From positions 124,001 to 188,000 of the forward strand of contig NZ_WWCS01000008.1 in the NCBI RefSeq assembly GCF_009857535.1: 64,000 nt of DNA, read 5' to 3'. The stretch's first letter is position 1; each line of letters opens with the position of its first letter. Source of the DNA: Duganella margarita (GTDB taxonomy: Bacteria; Pseudomonadota; Gammaproteobacteria; Burkholderiales; Burkholderiaceae_D). The notes below the pieces were generated by a model that worked only from the letters and a program-made list of their open reading frames with translations, had not been told where the DNA came from and ran no database searches. This document shows, piece after piece, positions 48,040-56,935 of this stretch. Made by a program: the position numbers and the translations under genes.

Positions 48040-49971
48040 TCAGGCTGCGGCGTCCAACGCCACAAAGTCCGCATGGATGGCGATGCCGATCGCATTCGCC
48101 AGTTCGTTCAGACGCGTCTTCTGCGCTTCGAGCTCCTGCTGGCTGCGCTCGAACGCGTCGATTTTCTGTTCCAGGCTGTCGGTCGCATCGTGGATGCGCT
48201 GGATCGAGCCCAGCCGGTGTTTCAGCTGATCCTTGTGCTGGCGGATCTGCGCTTCCAGCGGCGCCATGATCACCTTCAGCCACGCTTCGGCATCGTTGTT
48301 GGCGGAGCGGAAGCAGCCGCGCACGCGCGAGGCGATGGTGTCGAAGAACTTCTCCATCAATGTCACGCGGCTGGTGGTCAGCAGCGTCGCCGTGCCGAAG
48401 GTCTTGTAATAGATCGCCTCGATGCTGGCCAGTTCGTCGCGATAACGGTCCAGCGAAAACGGCATCGGCAGCGCCAGCGTCAGCCCGTGTTCGGTCGAGA
48501 AGCGGCGGTACATTACGCCCATCATCTCGCTGATCTCCAGCGTCTTGCGTTCGGCCGCGTCGAGGTTGGCGCGGGTGCGTTCAAAATAGCCGCGGACCGC
48601 TTCGCGCACGCCGGTGAAAAAGCGGCTGCGCTGCATTTCGTGGCGCACCAGTTCGATATCGTCGCGGACGATGTCCATGCCCATGCAGGTGTACAGCTCG
48701 GTCGACAGCCGCGTGAACACCGCGCGCGTGGCCTGTAACTTGAACAGGCTGGCGTCGAATTCCTTCTTCTCCACATCGATGCGGCGCATCATGTGCGAGA
48801 TCACATTCTGGTTCTTGCCGCGCAGGCTGCGCAGCTCGTGCAGCTGCTCGACGATACCGCGGCTGCGCGCCTGCAGCATGGCCATCTGCGCCGTGTTCAG
48901 CGCCTGCAATTCCTCCACCAGCTGCCTGCGCACGATGTCCTTCTTGGCCGGGATCAGTTCGTTGAACAGCGCGCCTTCCAGCGCGTGCAGCCGGCTGCGC
49001 GCCTGCAGTTCGACGTCGTGGTTGATCTTGCCCACCAGCGCCTTCTGTGCCGACACCGGAAACACCTGGCGCGGCTCCAGCGACAGCATGTGCGCCACAT
49101 TGGCCTGCTGGCGGGCGATCTCGGCGTTGATGTCATCCTCGCTGCGCAGCTCGTCCCACATGCTGTCGATCTTGTTCAGCACCACCAGCCTGCCGGCGCC
49201 GGCACCGATATGGTTGCGCCACACTTCGATATCGCTCTTGGTCACGCCGGTGTCGGCGGCCAGGATGAACAGCACCGCGTGCGCGTTCGGGATCAGGTTC
49301 AGCGTCAGTTCCGGCTCGGTGCCGATGGCGTTGAGGCCGGGCGTGTCGAGGATCACCAGCCCCTGCTTGAGCAGCGGATGCGGGAAGTTGATGATGGCGT
49401 GGCGCCACAGCGAAATCTCCACCCAGCCGTTCTCGTCCAGCGTGGCCGGCATGTCCGGGTCGTCCTCGTCGTACAGGCCGTAGCGCTTGGCTTCTTCCAC
49501 CGGCACGTAGCGCGTCTTGCTGACCTGCTTGAAGGCTTCGTGCATTTCCGCGCCTTCGTCCAGGTTCAGCGGCAGCACGGTCCAGGCCGCAGGCTGCTCG
49601 CGGTAATCGCTGGTCGACAGGTTGTCGGCCCGGGTCTCGATCGGCAGCAGGCGGATCGACGGCGCCAGGCTGGGATTCCACAGCAGCTCGGTCGGGCACA
49701 TGGTGGTGCGGCCGGCCGCCGACGGCAGGATACGCTGGCCATACTCGGCAAAGAAGATGGCGTTGATCAGCTCCGACTTGCCGCGCGAAAATTCGGCGAC
49801 GAAGGCCACCGACAGCTGGTCGTCGGCCAGCCGCGCCAGCGTGCGGCTGACGCGCTGGTCGGTAGCGGCGTCGCTCAGGGACGCGCCGGCCACCCACGCC
49901 TGATAATTCTTCAGTGCGGTAACCACGCCTTGCCGCCAGGCGCTGTACTGTTCGAAATCCCTGACCATCAT
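48040..49971 (-). CDS. Dynamin-like GTPase
   Basis: A 643-residue large GTPase of the dynamin superfamily. G1 is AEFSRGKSELINAIF (residues about 62-76), G2 Thr lies in SAAGRTTMCPTELLW, G3 is VILDTPGLNAIGTEP and G4 is VVLNKIDSMWD. Long helical stretches with heptads follow (bundle/stalk-like region, about 300-630), ending in a coiled coil (DSLEQKIDAFERSQQELEAQ). I see no clear transmembrane helix, so it would be soluble or peripheral. The start is the first of two adjacent ATGs at 49971, preceded by AAGGG. It sits between mutM (14 bases) and mutY (12 bases), all co-directional. Bacterial dynamins remodel membranes; here the role is unknown. Confidence 0.9.
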   Translation of the reverse strand: MMVRDFEQYSAWRQGVVTALKNYQAWVAGASLSDAATDQRVSRTLARLADDQLSVAFVAEFSRGKSELINAIFFAEYGQRILPSAAGRTTMCPTELLWNPSLAPSIRLLPIETRADNLSTSDYREQPAAWTVLPLNLDEGAEMHEAFKQVSKTRYVPVEEAKRYGLYDEDDPDMPATLDENGWVEISLWRHAIINFPHPLLKQGLVILDTPGLNAIGTEPELTLNLIPNAHAVLFILAADTGVTKSDIEVWRNHIGAGAGRLVVLNKIDSMWDELRSEDDINAEIARQQANVAHMLSLEPRQVFPVSAQKALVGKINHDVELQARSRLHALEGALFNELIPAKKDIVRRQLVEELQALNTAQMAMLQARSRGIVEQLHELRSLRGKNQNVISHMMRRIDVEKKEFDASLFKLQATRAVFTRLSTELYTCMGMDIVRDDIELVRHEMQRSRFFTGVREAVRGYFERTRANLDAAERKTLEISEMMGVMYRRFSTEHGLTLALPMPFSLDRYRDELASIEAIYYKTFGTATLLTTSRVTLMEKFFDTIASRVRGCFRSANNDAEAWLKVIMAPLEAQIRQHKDQLKHRLGSIQRIHDATDSLEQKIDAFERSQQELEAQKTRLNELANAIGIAIHADFVALDAAA

Positions 49972-49985
49972 TGGTGTGCCCTTAT

Positions 49986-50819
49986 TTATTTTTGGCAATT
50001 CACACAATAGAACGTGGAACGCTGGCCCTGCTTGATCTGGCGGATCGGCGCCGCGCAGATGCGGCACGGCACGCCAGTCCGATCATAGACGAAATAGGTC
50101 TGCTGAAAATACCCGGACTGCCCGTTGACGCTGATGAAGTCGCGCAGCGTGCTGCCGCCCTGGACGATGGCTTCGGCCAGGATCTCGCGCACCGTCTGCG
50201 CCAGCTTCTCGTAGCGCGCCAGGCTGATGCGCCTGGCCGGCGTCTTCGGATTGATGCCGGCACGGAACAAGCTTTCCGACGCATAAATATTGCCGACACC
50301 CACCACGATATCGCCGGCCAGCAGCACCTGCTTGACCGGCGCACTGCGCTGCCGGGTCTGATCGTACAGCAATTTGCCGCTGAAGCCCGCTTCCAGCGGC
50401 TCCACGCCCAGTTCGCGCAGCAGCACATGGTGTTCCAGCTCGCCGTCGGCGGCGTCGTGCCACAGCACCGCGCCGAAGCGGCGCGGGTCTTTCATACGCA
50501 GCACCTGCGGGCCGTTCGGGCCTTCCACCTGCAAATCGAAGTGATCGTGCTTCTCCGGCTCGATGCCGGGGGCCATGATCCGCAGGTGGCCGGACATGCC
50601 AAGGTGGATGATCAGCGTGCCATGCTCGAAGTGGATCAGCAAATACTTGCCGCGGCGTCCCGTGCGCAGCACCTTGCGGCCGGCCAGCAGCTGGGGCAGG
50701 GCTGCCGGGAACGGCCAGCGCAAACCTTCGCGGCGCAGCACCACCTCGCGCACCACCCGGTCTTCGATATGGGGCGCGACGCCGCGCCGTGTCACTTCGA
50801 CTTCTGGTAATTCTGGCAT
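49986..50819 (-). CDS. mutM: Formamidopyrimidine-DNA glycosylase MutM
   Basis: A 277-residue bifunctional glycosylase/AP lyase that removes 8-oxoguanine and Fapy lesions. The catalytic N-terminus after Met removal is [20 protein letters not shown], with Pro at position 2 and Glu at 3. The helix-two-turn-helix stretch is [20 protein letters not shown]. The C-terminal zinc finger has CRIC and CVNC motifs. It is first in the mutM / dynamin-like / mutY row, divergent from the TPR lipoprotein gene. Confidence 0.97.
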   Translation of the reverse strand: MPELPEVEVTRRGVAPHIEDRVVREVVLRREGLRWPFPAALPQLLAGRKVLRTGRRGKYLLIHFEHGTLIIHLGMSGHLRIMAPGIEPEKHDHFDLQVEGPNGPQVLRMKDPRRFGAVLWHDAADGELEHHVLLRELGVEPLEAGFSGKLLYDQTRQRSAPVKQVLLAGDIVVGVGNIYASESLFRAGINPKTPARRISLARYEKLAQTVREILAEAIVQGGSTLRDFISVNGQSGYFQQTYFVYDRTGVPCRICAAPIRQIKQGQRSTFYCVNCQK

Positions 50820-50957
50820 CTATCTCAACTGGCTGAGGAAATAATGGGAGGCAACGTCTGGCTGTAACGGAATATTTGGTTACACTAGTCAAACTCCGCC
50901 CGTACTGCGAACGGCGTAAAATCTGACCGTACTTTGCTGACTTGCCAGGATCTGCCC

Positions 50958-52748
50958 TTGAAAAACGCTTTCGCCATTGTAACCCTGTCCGCCTTGCTGT
51001 CGGCGTGCGCTGTCGCGCCGCACCAGCAGGACCAGCCCGCCGCCAGGCCGCAGCCCGCCGGGCCCGCTGCTGCGGACGCCGCCGCGCCGGCCGAGGCCGA
51101 AGCACCGGCACCAGCGCCGGAAGCGTTGCCCAATAACGATCTGACCAGCGACCTGCTGTTCCGCATCACCAAGGCCGAGCTGGAATTCAAGAAAGGGCAG
51201 TGGCAAGGCCCGTACATCACCATGATGGCGCTGGCCCAGCAGACCCGCGATCCGCGCCTGGCGCGCCGCGCGGTGGAAATGGCACTGACCGCCAAGCAGA
51301 ACGGCGAGGCGATGTCGGCCATCCGCCTGTGGCGCAGCCTGGCGCCGGATTCGGATGAAGCGGCGCAATTCTTCCTCGGCTTTGCCGTCGCCGGCGACGA
51401 TCTGGGCGAAGCGGAAGCCGTGTTCGAGGAACGCCTGAAAAAAGCCAAGCCGGCCGCGCGCCCGCTGGTGATGTTCCAGATGCAGCAATACCTGCTGCGC
51501 GCCAAGGACAAGACCGCCGCCTTCTCCCTGCAGGAACGCGTGCTGCTGCCCTACGACGACACGCTGGAGTCGCACCTGATCCTGTCGCAGGGCGCGTTTG
51601 GCCTCAACGACATGGCGCGCGCCCGCGCCGAATCGGCCAAGGCGCTGGCGATCAAGCCGGATTCCGAACTGGCCATCCTGACCAGCGCTCAGGTGTCGGG
51701 CGATATCGACACCGCCATGAAAACGCTGACCGGCTTCCTCGACAAGTATCCGAAATCGGCCGAGGTGCGCGCCGCCTACGCCCGCATTCTGGTCGACAAC
51801 AAACAGTACGACGAGGCGCGCAAGCAATTCCTGATGCTGCTGAAAGACCAGCCGGACAACATCGCCACGCTGTACGCGCTGGGCGTGATGTCGATGCAGG
51901 CCGACAATCTGCCGGACGCGGAGAAATACTTCACCCGCTTCGTCAACACCCTGGCCGAGCACCCGAATGACGAGCGCGACCCATCCAAGGTGCTGGTGAT
52001 CCTGTCCCAGATCGCCGAGCAGCGTGGCGACTTCGACCTCGCCTACAGCTGGCTGGAGAAGGTCGAGGGCAGCGACGAAAAAGTCTACCTGGCCGCGCGC
52101 ATGAAAATGGCGGTGCTGACCGCCCGCAAAGGCAATATCGACGAGGCCCGCAAGCAACTGGCCGAGCTGACGCCGGCCGACCCCAACGACCAGGCGCAAG
52201 TGTTCCAGACCGACGCCCAGCTGCTGCGCGACGCCGGCGACCACCGCGCCGCCTACCAGGTGCTGGAAAACGCCCTCAAGCGCTATCCCGATAATCCCGA
52301 CCTGCTGTACGACTTTGCGCTGGTGGCGGAAAAAGTCGGCAATACCGTGCTGATGGAAAAAGCGCTGCGCCAGGTGATGATCGCCGCGCCCGACAACCAG
52401 CACGCCTACAACGCACTGGGCTATTCGCTGGCCGAGCGCAACGAGCGCCTGCCGGAAGCCTACGCACTGGTCGACAAGGCAATGAAGATGGCGCCGGGCG
52501 ATCCGTTCATCATGGACAGCATGGGCTGGGTGCAGTTCCGCATGGGTAACCTGGACGAGGCGGAAGCGCTGCTGCGCCGCGCCTACGCGCTGCGCAACGA
52601 TCCGGAAATCGCCGTCCACCTGGGCGAAGTGCTGTTCGCCAAGGGCGACGTCGGCGCCGCCCAGAAGATGTGGAAAGAAGCGCAAGCCAAAGATCCGAAA
52701 AACGACGCGCTCAAGAGTACGCTGGCGCGCCTCAACCAAAGTTTATAA
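50958..52748 (+). CDS. Tetratricopeptide repeat lipoprotein
   Basis: A 596-residue envelope lipoprotein. The start is TTG 50958 with AGGA seven bases upstream, giving a signal MKNAFAIVTLSALLSAC with lipobox LSAC. The rest is helical with many TPR-like units; clear ones are near residues 490-560 (YNALGYSLAERNERLPEAYA and MGWVQFRMGNLDEAEALLRR). Proteins of this type precede lolB and ispE throughout betaproteobacteria. It probably scaffolds an outer membrane complex. It abuts lolB directly. Confidence 0.88.
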   Translation: MKNAFAIVTLSALLSACAVAPHQQDQPAARPQPAGPAAADAAAPAEAEAPAPAPEALPNNDLTSDLLFRITKAELEFKKGQWQGPYITMMALAQQTRDPRLARRAVEMALTAKQNGEAMSAIRLWRSLAPDSDEAAQFFLGFAVAGDDLGEAEAVFEERLKKAKPAARPLVMFQMQQYLLRAKDKTAAFSLQERVLLPYDDTLESHLILSQGAFGLNDMARARAESAKALAIKPDSELAILTSAQVSGDIDTAMKTLTGFLDKYPKSAEVRAAYARILVDNKQYDEARKQFLMLLKDQPDNIATLYALGVMSMQADNLPDAEKYFTRFVNTLAEHPNDERDPSKVLVILSQIAEQRGDFDLAYSWLEKVEGSDEKVYLAARMKMAVLTARKGNIDEARKQLAELTPADPNDQAQVFQTDAQLLRDAGDHRAAYQVLENALKRYPDNPDLLYDFALVAEKVGNTVLMEKALRQVMIAAPDNQHAYNALGYSLAERNERLPEAYALVDKAMKMAPGDPFIMDSMGWVQFRMGNLDEAEALLRRAYALRNDPEIAVHLGEVLFAKGDVGAAQKMWKEAQAKDPKNDALKSTLARLNQSL

Positions 52749-53363
52749 ATGACTACACCATCGTTCCTCCGGCCGCTGCTGCTGGCCGTGGCCCTGTCAG
52801 CGGCCGTCGCCGGCTGCGCCACCACCGGCCCGCGTTCCACCTCGGTAGTTGCGCCTTACAGCGACAAGACCGAGCTGACCGGCCGCCTGACCATCAACTT
52901 CAGCCGTGACGGCAAGAAGGAATCGATGACCGGCAAGTACGACTGGCAGCAGGACAAGGAAAACGTCAACGTCAGCCTGACCTCGCCGCTGGGGCAGATG
53001 ATCGCCGTGATCAAGGTCACGCCGCACTCGGCCACGCTGACCCAGGGTGACAAGGCGCCGCCGCAGACCGCGCCCAACGTCGATGCGCTGACCCAGAAAG
53101 CGCTGGGCTGGACGCTGCCGGTCTCCGGCCTGCGCTACTGGCTGCAAGGCTACGCCACCGACAGCGACGGCAAGCCGTTCACCGCCTCGCCGGCCAACGA
53201 TACCGTCATCACGCGCGACGGCTGGAAGCTGGAATACGTCGACTGGCAGGATGAAAAGGCCGCCGTGCCCAAGCCCAAGCTGATCTACGCCACCCGCCTC
53301 GCCCTGGGGCAGGCGGTGGATGACATGAACATCCGCATTTTCATCGATGCGCCCGACCGGTAA
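52749..53363 (+). CDS. lolB: Outer membrane lipoprotein-sorting protein LolB
   Basis: A 204-residue lipoprotein receiving lipoproteins from LolA and inserting them into the outer membrane. Lipobox VAGC is followed by the half-open beta-barrel with LTGRLTINFSRDGKKESMTG and the conserved YWLQGYATDSDG. Length is normal. ATG 52749 immediately follows the TPR gene stop, and ispE starts nine bases after its own stop, so the three genes form one unit. Confidence 0.94.
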   Translation: MTTPSFLRPLLLAVALSAAVAGCATTGPRSTSVVAPYSDKTELTGRLTINFSRDGKKESMTGKYDWQQDKENVNVSLTSPLGQMIAVIKVTPHSATLTQGDKAPPQTAPNVDALTQKALGWTLPVSGLRYWLQGYATDSDGKPFTASPANDTVITRDGWKLEYVDWQDEKAAVPKPKLIYATRLALGQAVDDMNIRIFIDAPDR

Positions 53364-53372
53364 AATGCCGGC

Positions 53373-54239
53373 ATGACCGAATTAAGAAACTGCCCGGCGC
53401 CGGCCAAGCTCAATCTGTTCTTGCACGTCAATGGCCGCCGCGCCGACGGCTACCACCTGCTGCAAACCGTGTTTCAGCTGATCGACCACGGCGACACGCT
53501 GCACTTCACGCTGCGCGACGACACGGCGCTGCACCGCGTGACCGACTTGCCCGGCGTGCCGGAACAGAGCGATCTGATCATCCGCGCCGCCAGGCTGCTG
53601 CAGGCCGAAGTGCTGCGCCGCAGCGGCGCCTTGCCGCGCGGCGTCGATATCGCCATCGACAAGGTGCTGCCGATGGGCGGCGGCGTCGGCGGCGGCTCGT
53701 CTGATGCGGCCACCACGTTGATGGCGCTGAACAAGCTGTGGAGCGCCGGCCTGAGCAAGCAGGAACTGATGGATCTGGGCCTGCCGCTGGGCGCTGACAT
53801 TCCGTTCTTTATCTTTGGAGAAACCGCGTTCGCCGAGGGCGTGGGCGAGGCCTTGCAGCCGGTGGCGGCGCCGCAATGTTGGTATGTGGTTATCGAACCG
53901 GGCGTGATGGTGCCGACCGCTGCAATTTTTGGTTCAGAACATTTGACAAGGGACACGCCGCTCGTTAATATATCGGACTTTTCCAGCCACTCCAGAACAG
54001 CGGGGTTTGGAAGGAACGACTTGCAACAGGTAGCAACGAAGTTATTCCCGCCGGTAGCAGAAGCGGTAGAATGGCTCGGTGCTTACGGTGATGCCAGGAT
54101 GACTGGCTCCGGTGCATGTGTGTTCAGTGCGGTAGCAACCGAGGCGGACGCCGACGCGGTACTTGCAAAAGTGCCTGCCAAGTGGAGAGCCTGGAAAGCG
54201 CAAGCGCTGCAACAGCATCCAATCATCGCGAAGTTGTGA
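53373..54239 (+). CDS. ispE: 4-diphosphocytidyl-2-C-methyl-D-erythritol kinase
   Basis: A 288-residue GHMP kinase of the MEP isoprenoid pathway. The substrate-binding N-terminus is CPAPAKLNLFLHVNGRRADG and the ATP loop is LPMGGGVGGGSSDAATTLMA. The last motif GSGACVFS is present. From about 53880 the coding sequence becomes less GC-rich than the first two thirds, still in frame. The next gene is tRNA-Gln, and prs follows, an arrangement conserved in Burkholderiales. Confidence 0.97.
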   Translation: MTELRNCPAPAKLNLFLHVNGRRADGYHLLQTVFQLIDHGDTLHFTLRDDTALHRVTDLPGVPEQSDLIIRAARLLQAEVLRRSGALPRGVDIAIDKVLPMGGGVGGGSSDAATTLMALNKLWSAGLSKQELMDLGLPLGADIPFFIFGETAFAEGVGEALQPVAAPQCWYVVIEPGVMVPTAAIFGSEHLTRDTPLVNISDFSSHSRTAGFGRNDLQQVATKLFPPVAEAVEWLGAYGDARMTGSGACVFSAVATEADADAVLAKVPAKWRAWKAQALQQHPIIAKL

Positions 54240-54254
54240 AGCGGAAAAAAGATT

Positions 54255-54282
54255 TTGCGAAGCGCGAAAATGGCTGTATAAT
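54255..54282 (+). promoter_or_regulatory. Sigma-70 promoter of tRNA-Gln (and probably prs)
   Basis: TTGCGA at 54255-54260 and a perfect TATAAT at 54277-54282 are spaced by 16 bases, placing the transcript start about 25 bases before the tRNA. Confidence 0.75.
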
Positions 54283-54314
54283 ACTGGCCTGTAGCGACAA
54301 GCAGCAAGTTGCGT

Positions 54315-54391
54315 AGGGGAATCGCCAAGCTGGTTAAGGCACTGGATTTTGATTCCAGCATACCAAGGTTCGAATCCTTGTTCCCCTGCCA
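54315..54391 (+). tRNA. tRNA-Gln (anticodon TTG)
   Basis: The 77-base sequence folds as a tRNA: acceptor arms AGGGGAA and TTCCCCT, anticodon arm CTGGA/TCCAG around TTTTGAT with anticodon TTG, and T arm CAAGG/CCTTG around TTCGAAT. The discriminator G and CCA end are encoded. It decodes CAA (and CAG by wobble). Confidence 0.97.
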
Positions 54392-54541
54392 TTCGTTTGT
54401 ATCTGGATCCGTCGAGGCACTAGTCTCCGGCCAGGTAGAGCAAAAAGTGAGGCGCACGATGCGCCTCATTCCTTTTAGTTCAGTGCGGCGCGGCTCGCGC
54501 TGGCTCTTCAAAGAATCTTCTACAACTTCTCTGGAATCCCA

Positions 54542-55492
54542 ATGGCTTACGAAAACCTGATGGTTTTTACCGGCAACGCTAATCCTGCGTTGGCAGAGGG
54601 AGTCGCAAAAAATCTCGGCATCCCCCTCGGCAAAGCAAACGTCTCGAAATTCTCGGACGGTGAAGTCATGGTTGAAATTAACGAGAACGTCCGCGGTAAA
54701 GACGTCTTCGTGCTGCAATCGACTTGCCAGCCAACCAACGACAACCTGATGGAACTGATCCTGATGGTTGACGCGTTGAAGCGCGCATCGGCCGGCCGCA
54801 TCACCGCCGCCATTCCTTACTTTGGTTACGCCCGTCAAGATCGCCGCCCACGTTCGGCGCGCGTGGCGATTTCGGCCAAAGTGGTAGCCAACATGCTGGA
54901 AGAAGCCGGCGTCGAGCGCGTCCTGATCATGGATCTGCATGCAGACCAGATCCAGGGCTTCTTCGATATCCCGGTTGACAATATTTACGCTTCGCCAATC
55001 CTGCTGGGCGACCTGCAGAAGAAGAACAACGAAGACTTGCTGGTCGTGTCGCCGGACGTCGGCGGTGTGGTCCGTGCCCGCGCCCTGGCCAAACGCCTGG
55101 GCTGCGACCTGGCCATCATCGACAAGCGCCGTCCGAAAGCCAACGTGTCCGAAGTGATGAACATCATCGGTGACGTCGAAGGCCGTAACTGCGTGATCAT
55201 GGATGACATGGTCGATACCGCCGGTACCCTGGTCAAGGCTGCGGAAGTGCTGAAAGAGCGCGGCGCCAAAAAAGTCGTGGCGTATTGCACCCACGCCGTG
55301 CTGTCCGGTCCTGCCATCGACCGCATCAACAATTCGTCGCTGGACGAACTGGTGGTGACCGACACGATTCCGCTGTCGGAAGCGGCCAAGCAATGCACCA
55401 AGATTCGTCAACTGACCTGCGCACCACTGCTGGCAGAGACCTTCAAACGCATCATCAAGGGCGATTCCGTGATCTCCCTGTTCGTCGACTAA
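54542..55492 (+). CDS. prs: Ribose-phosphate pyrophosphokinase
   Basis: A 316-residue enzyme making PRPP from ribose 5-phosphate and ATP, used for nucleotides, histidine and tryptophan. Motifs are [40 protein letters not shown] and the PRPP-binding loop [20 protein letters not shown]. The flexible loop Arg and catalytic Lys region ([20 protein letters not shown]) is intact. ATG 54542 follows CTGGAA. Codon use is like highly expressed genes. Confidence 0.98.
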   Translation: MAYENLMVFTGNANPALAEGVAKNLGIPLGKANVSKFSDGEVMVEINENVRGKDVFVLQSTCQPTNDNLMELILMVDALKRASAGRITAAIPYFGYARQDRRPRSARVAISAKVVANMLEEAGVERVLIMDLHADQIQGFFDIPVDNIYASPILLGDLQKKNNEDLLVVSPDVGGVVRARALAKRLGCDLAIIDKRRPKANVSEVMNIIGDVEGRNCVIMDDMVDTAGTLVKAAEVLKERGAKKVVAYCTHAVLSGPAIDRINNSSLDELVVTDTIPLSEAAKQCTKIRQLTCAPLLAETFKRIIKGDSVISLFVD

Positions 55493-55519
55493 GCGAACAA
55501 TACAGTATCAGTTTTGAGG

Positions 55520-55555
55520 CGGCGCCCCCGGTTTTCTACCGGGGGCGCCGTTTTT
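55520..55555 (+). terminator. Intrinsic terminator after prs
   Basis: A perfect 12-bp stem CGGCGCCCCCGG/CCGGGGGCGCCG with a seven-base loop is followed by TTTTT, one of the strongest terminators in the window. Transcription of rplY, co-directional and about 70 bases on, must largely restart, though no clear promoter is seen in the short gap. Confidence 0.93.
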
Positions 55556-55626
55556 CCCGAAGCGCGCCTGGTCGCGGGGCGCTTCATCACACAGGGCGCA
55601 AGTCCTGGTTATTATTGGAGTTACAC

Positions 55627-56232
55627 ATGAAAGTTGTTGCATTCAAACGCGAATTGCAAGGTTCCGGAGCGAGCCGCCGCCTGCGCAATTCGGGCCAAAC
55701 CCCTGGCATCATCTACGGTGGCACCGAAGCCCCGATCGCTATCTCGCTGGACCACAACGCGCTGTACCACGCGCTGAAAAAAGAAGTGTTCCACTCGTCG
55801 ATCCTGGACCTGGAAATCGACGGCAAAGCACAAAAAGTGCTGCTGCGCGACTTCCAGATGCACGCGTTCAAACAACTGGTGCTGCACGCTGACTTCCAGC
55901 GCGTTGATTCCAGCAAAAAAATCCACGTGAAAGTGGCGCTGCACTTCGCTAACGCTGACGTATCGCCAGCAGTCAAACTGCACGGCGCGACCATCAGCCA
56001 CGTTGCTAACGAGCTGGACATCGAATGCCTGCCAGGCGACCTGCCAGAGTTCATCACCGTTGACCTGTCGAACGTGGACGTTGGCCACTCGGTTCACGTT
56101 GCTGACCTGACCCTGCCAAAAGGCGTGACCGCTGTCACCCACGGCAACAACCTGACCATCGCTACCGCATCGGTACCAGCTGGCCACGTTGCTGCTGAAG
56201 CTGCTGCTACCACCGAAGAAGCCAAGAAGTAA
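55627..56232 (+). CDS. rplY: 50S ribosomal protein L25 / general stress protein Ctc (bL25)
   Basis: A 201-residue 5S rRNA-binding protein of the long CTC type. The N-terminal L25 domain starts [20 protein letters not shown] and includes [10 protein letters not shown]; the C-terminal TL5/CTC beta domain has [20 protein letters not shown] and [20 protein letters not shown]. An Ala/Glu tail ends it. ATG 55627 follows TTGGAGTTACAC. It lies between prs and pth, the normal betaproteobacterial order. Confidence 0.98.
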   Translation: MKVVAFKRELQGSGASRRLRNSGQTPGIIYGGTEAPIAISLDHNALYHALKKEVFHSSILDLEIDGKAQKVLLRDFQMHAFKQLVLHADFQRVDSSKKIHVKVALHFANADVSPAVKLHGATISHVANELDIECLPGDLPEFITVDLSNVDVGHSVHVADLTLPKGVTAVTHGNNLTIATASVPAGHVAAEAAATTEEAKK

Positions 56233-56250
56233 TTTAGACCGCTTCGCGGA

Positions 56251-56308
56251 AAAACCCTGTAGCCTGAACGCGCTCAAGATCGCGTTCGGCGCTACAGGGT
56301 TTTTTTTC
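56251..56308 (+). terminator. Intrinsic terminator after rplY
   Basis: ACCCTGTAGC pairs with GCTACAGGGT and, further in, GAACGCG with CGCGTTC, forming a long hairpin followed by eight T residues. It ends the rplY transcript ahead of pth. Confidence 0.92.
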
Positions 56309-56344
56309 GTCCATAATCACGTATTACCTTTAACGCTACACGTC

Positions 56345-56926
56345 ATGCCTATCCGTCTTATCGTTGGTCTCGGCAATCCCGGCCCTGAATACGAACAAAC
56401 CCGCCACAACGCCGGCTTCTGGCTGGTGGACAATCTCGCCAACGACGTCGGCGCGCGCCTGCAGCGCGAGAGCAAGTACAACGCCATGGTCGCCAAGGCA
56501 GTCATCGCCGGCCAGGAAGTCTATCTGCTGGAACCGCTGACCTATATGAACCGCTCCGGCCAGTCGGTTGGCGCGCTGTGCCGCTTCTTCAAGATCAATG
56601 CCGACGAAGTGCTGGTGGTCCACGACGAGCTGGACCTGATGCCCGGCATCGCCCGCTTGAAAAAAGGCGGCTCGGCCGGCGGCCACAACGGCCTGAAAGA
56701 CATCACCGCCGCCCTCGGTACCCAGGAATACTGGCGGCTGCGCCTCGGCATCGGCCATCCGCGCACGCTGAATCTGGCGCAGCAGGTGGCCGACTTTGTG
56801 CTGCACCGCCCGCGCCGCGAAGACCAGGACCTGATCGAACGCGCCATCGACAAATCGCTGCTGGTGATGCCGCTGATCGTCAAAGGGGAATTCCCCAACG
56901 CCACCATGAAGTTGCACACCGACTAA
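56345..56926 (+). CDS. pth: Peptidyl-tRNA hydrolase
   Basis: A 193-residue enzyme releasing tRNA from stalled peptidyl-tRNA. The start [20 protein letters not shown] holds Asn and the catalytic His20 of TRHNAGF. The second motif [11 protein letters not shown] has the conserved Asp, and [13 protein letters not shown] the substrate loop. ATG 56345 is the start; upstream in-frame sequence runs through the terminator. It is nine bases from the M20 gene. Confidence 0.97.
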   Translation: MPIRLIVGLGNPGPEYEQTRHNAGFWLVDNLANDVGARLQRESKYNAMVAKAVIAGQEVYLLEPLTYMNRSGQSVGALCRFFKINADEVLVVHDELDLMPGIARLKKGGSAGGHNGLKDITAALGTQEYWRLRLGIGHPRTLNLAQQVADFVLHRPRREDQDLIERAIDKSLLVMPLIVKGEFPNATMKLHTD

Positions 56927-56935
56927 AAGGAACCG

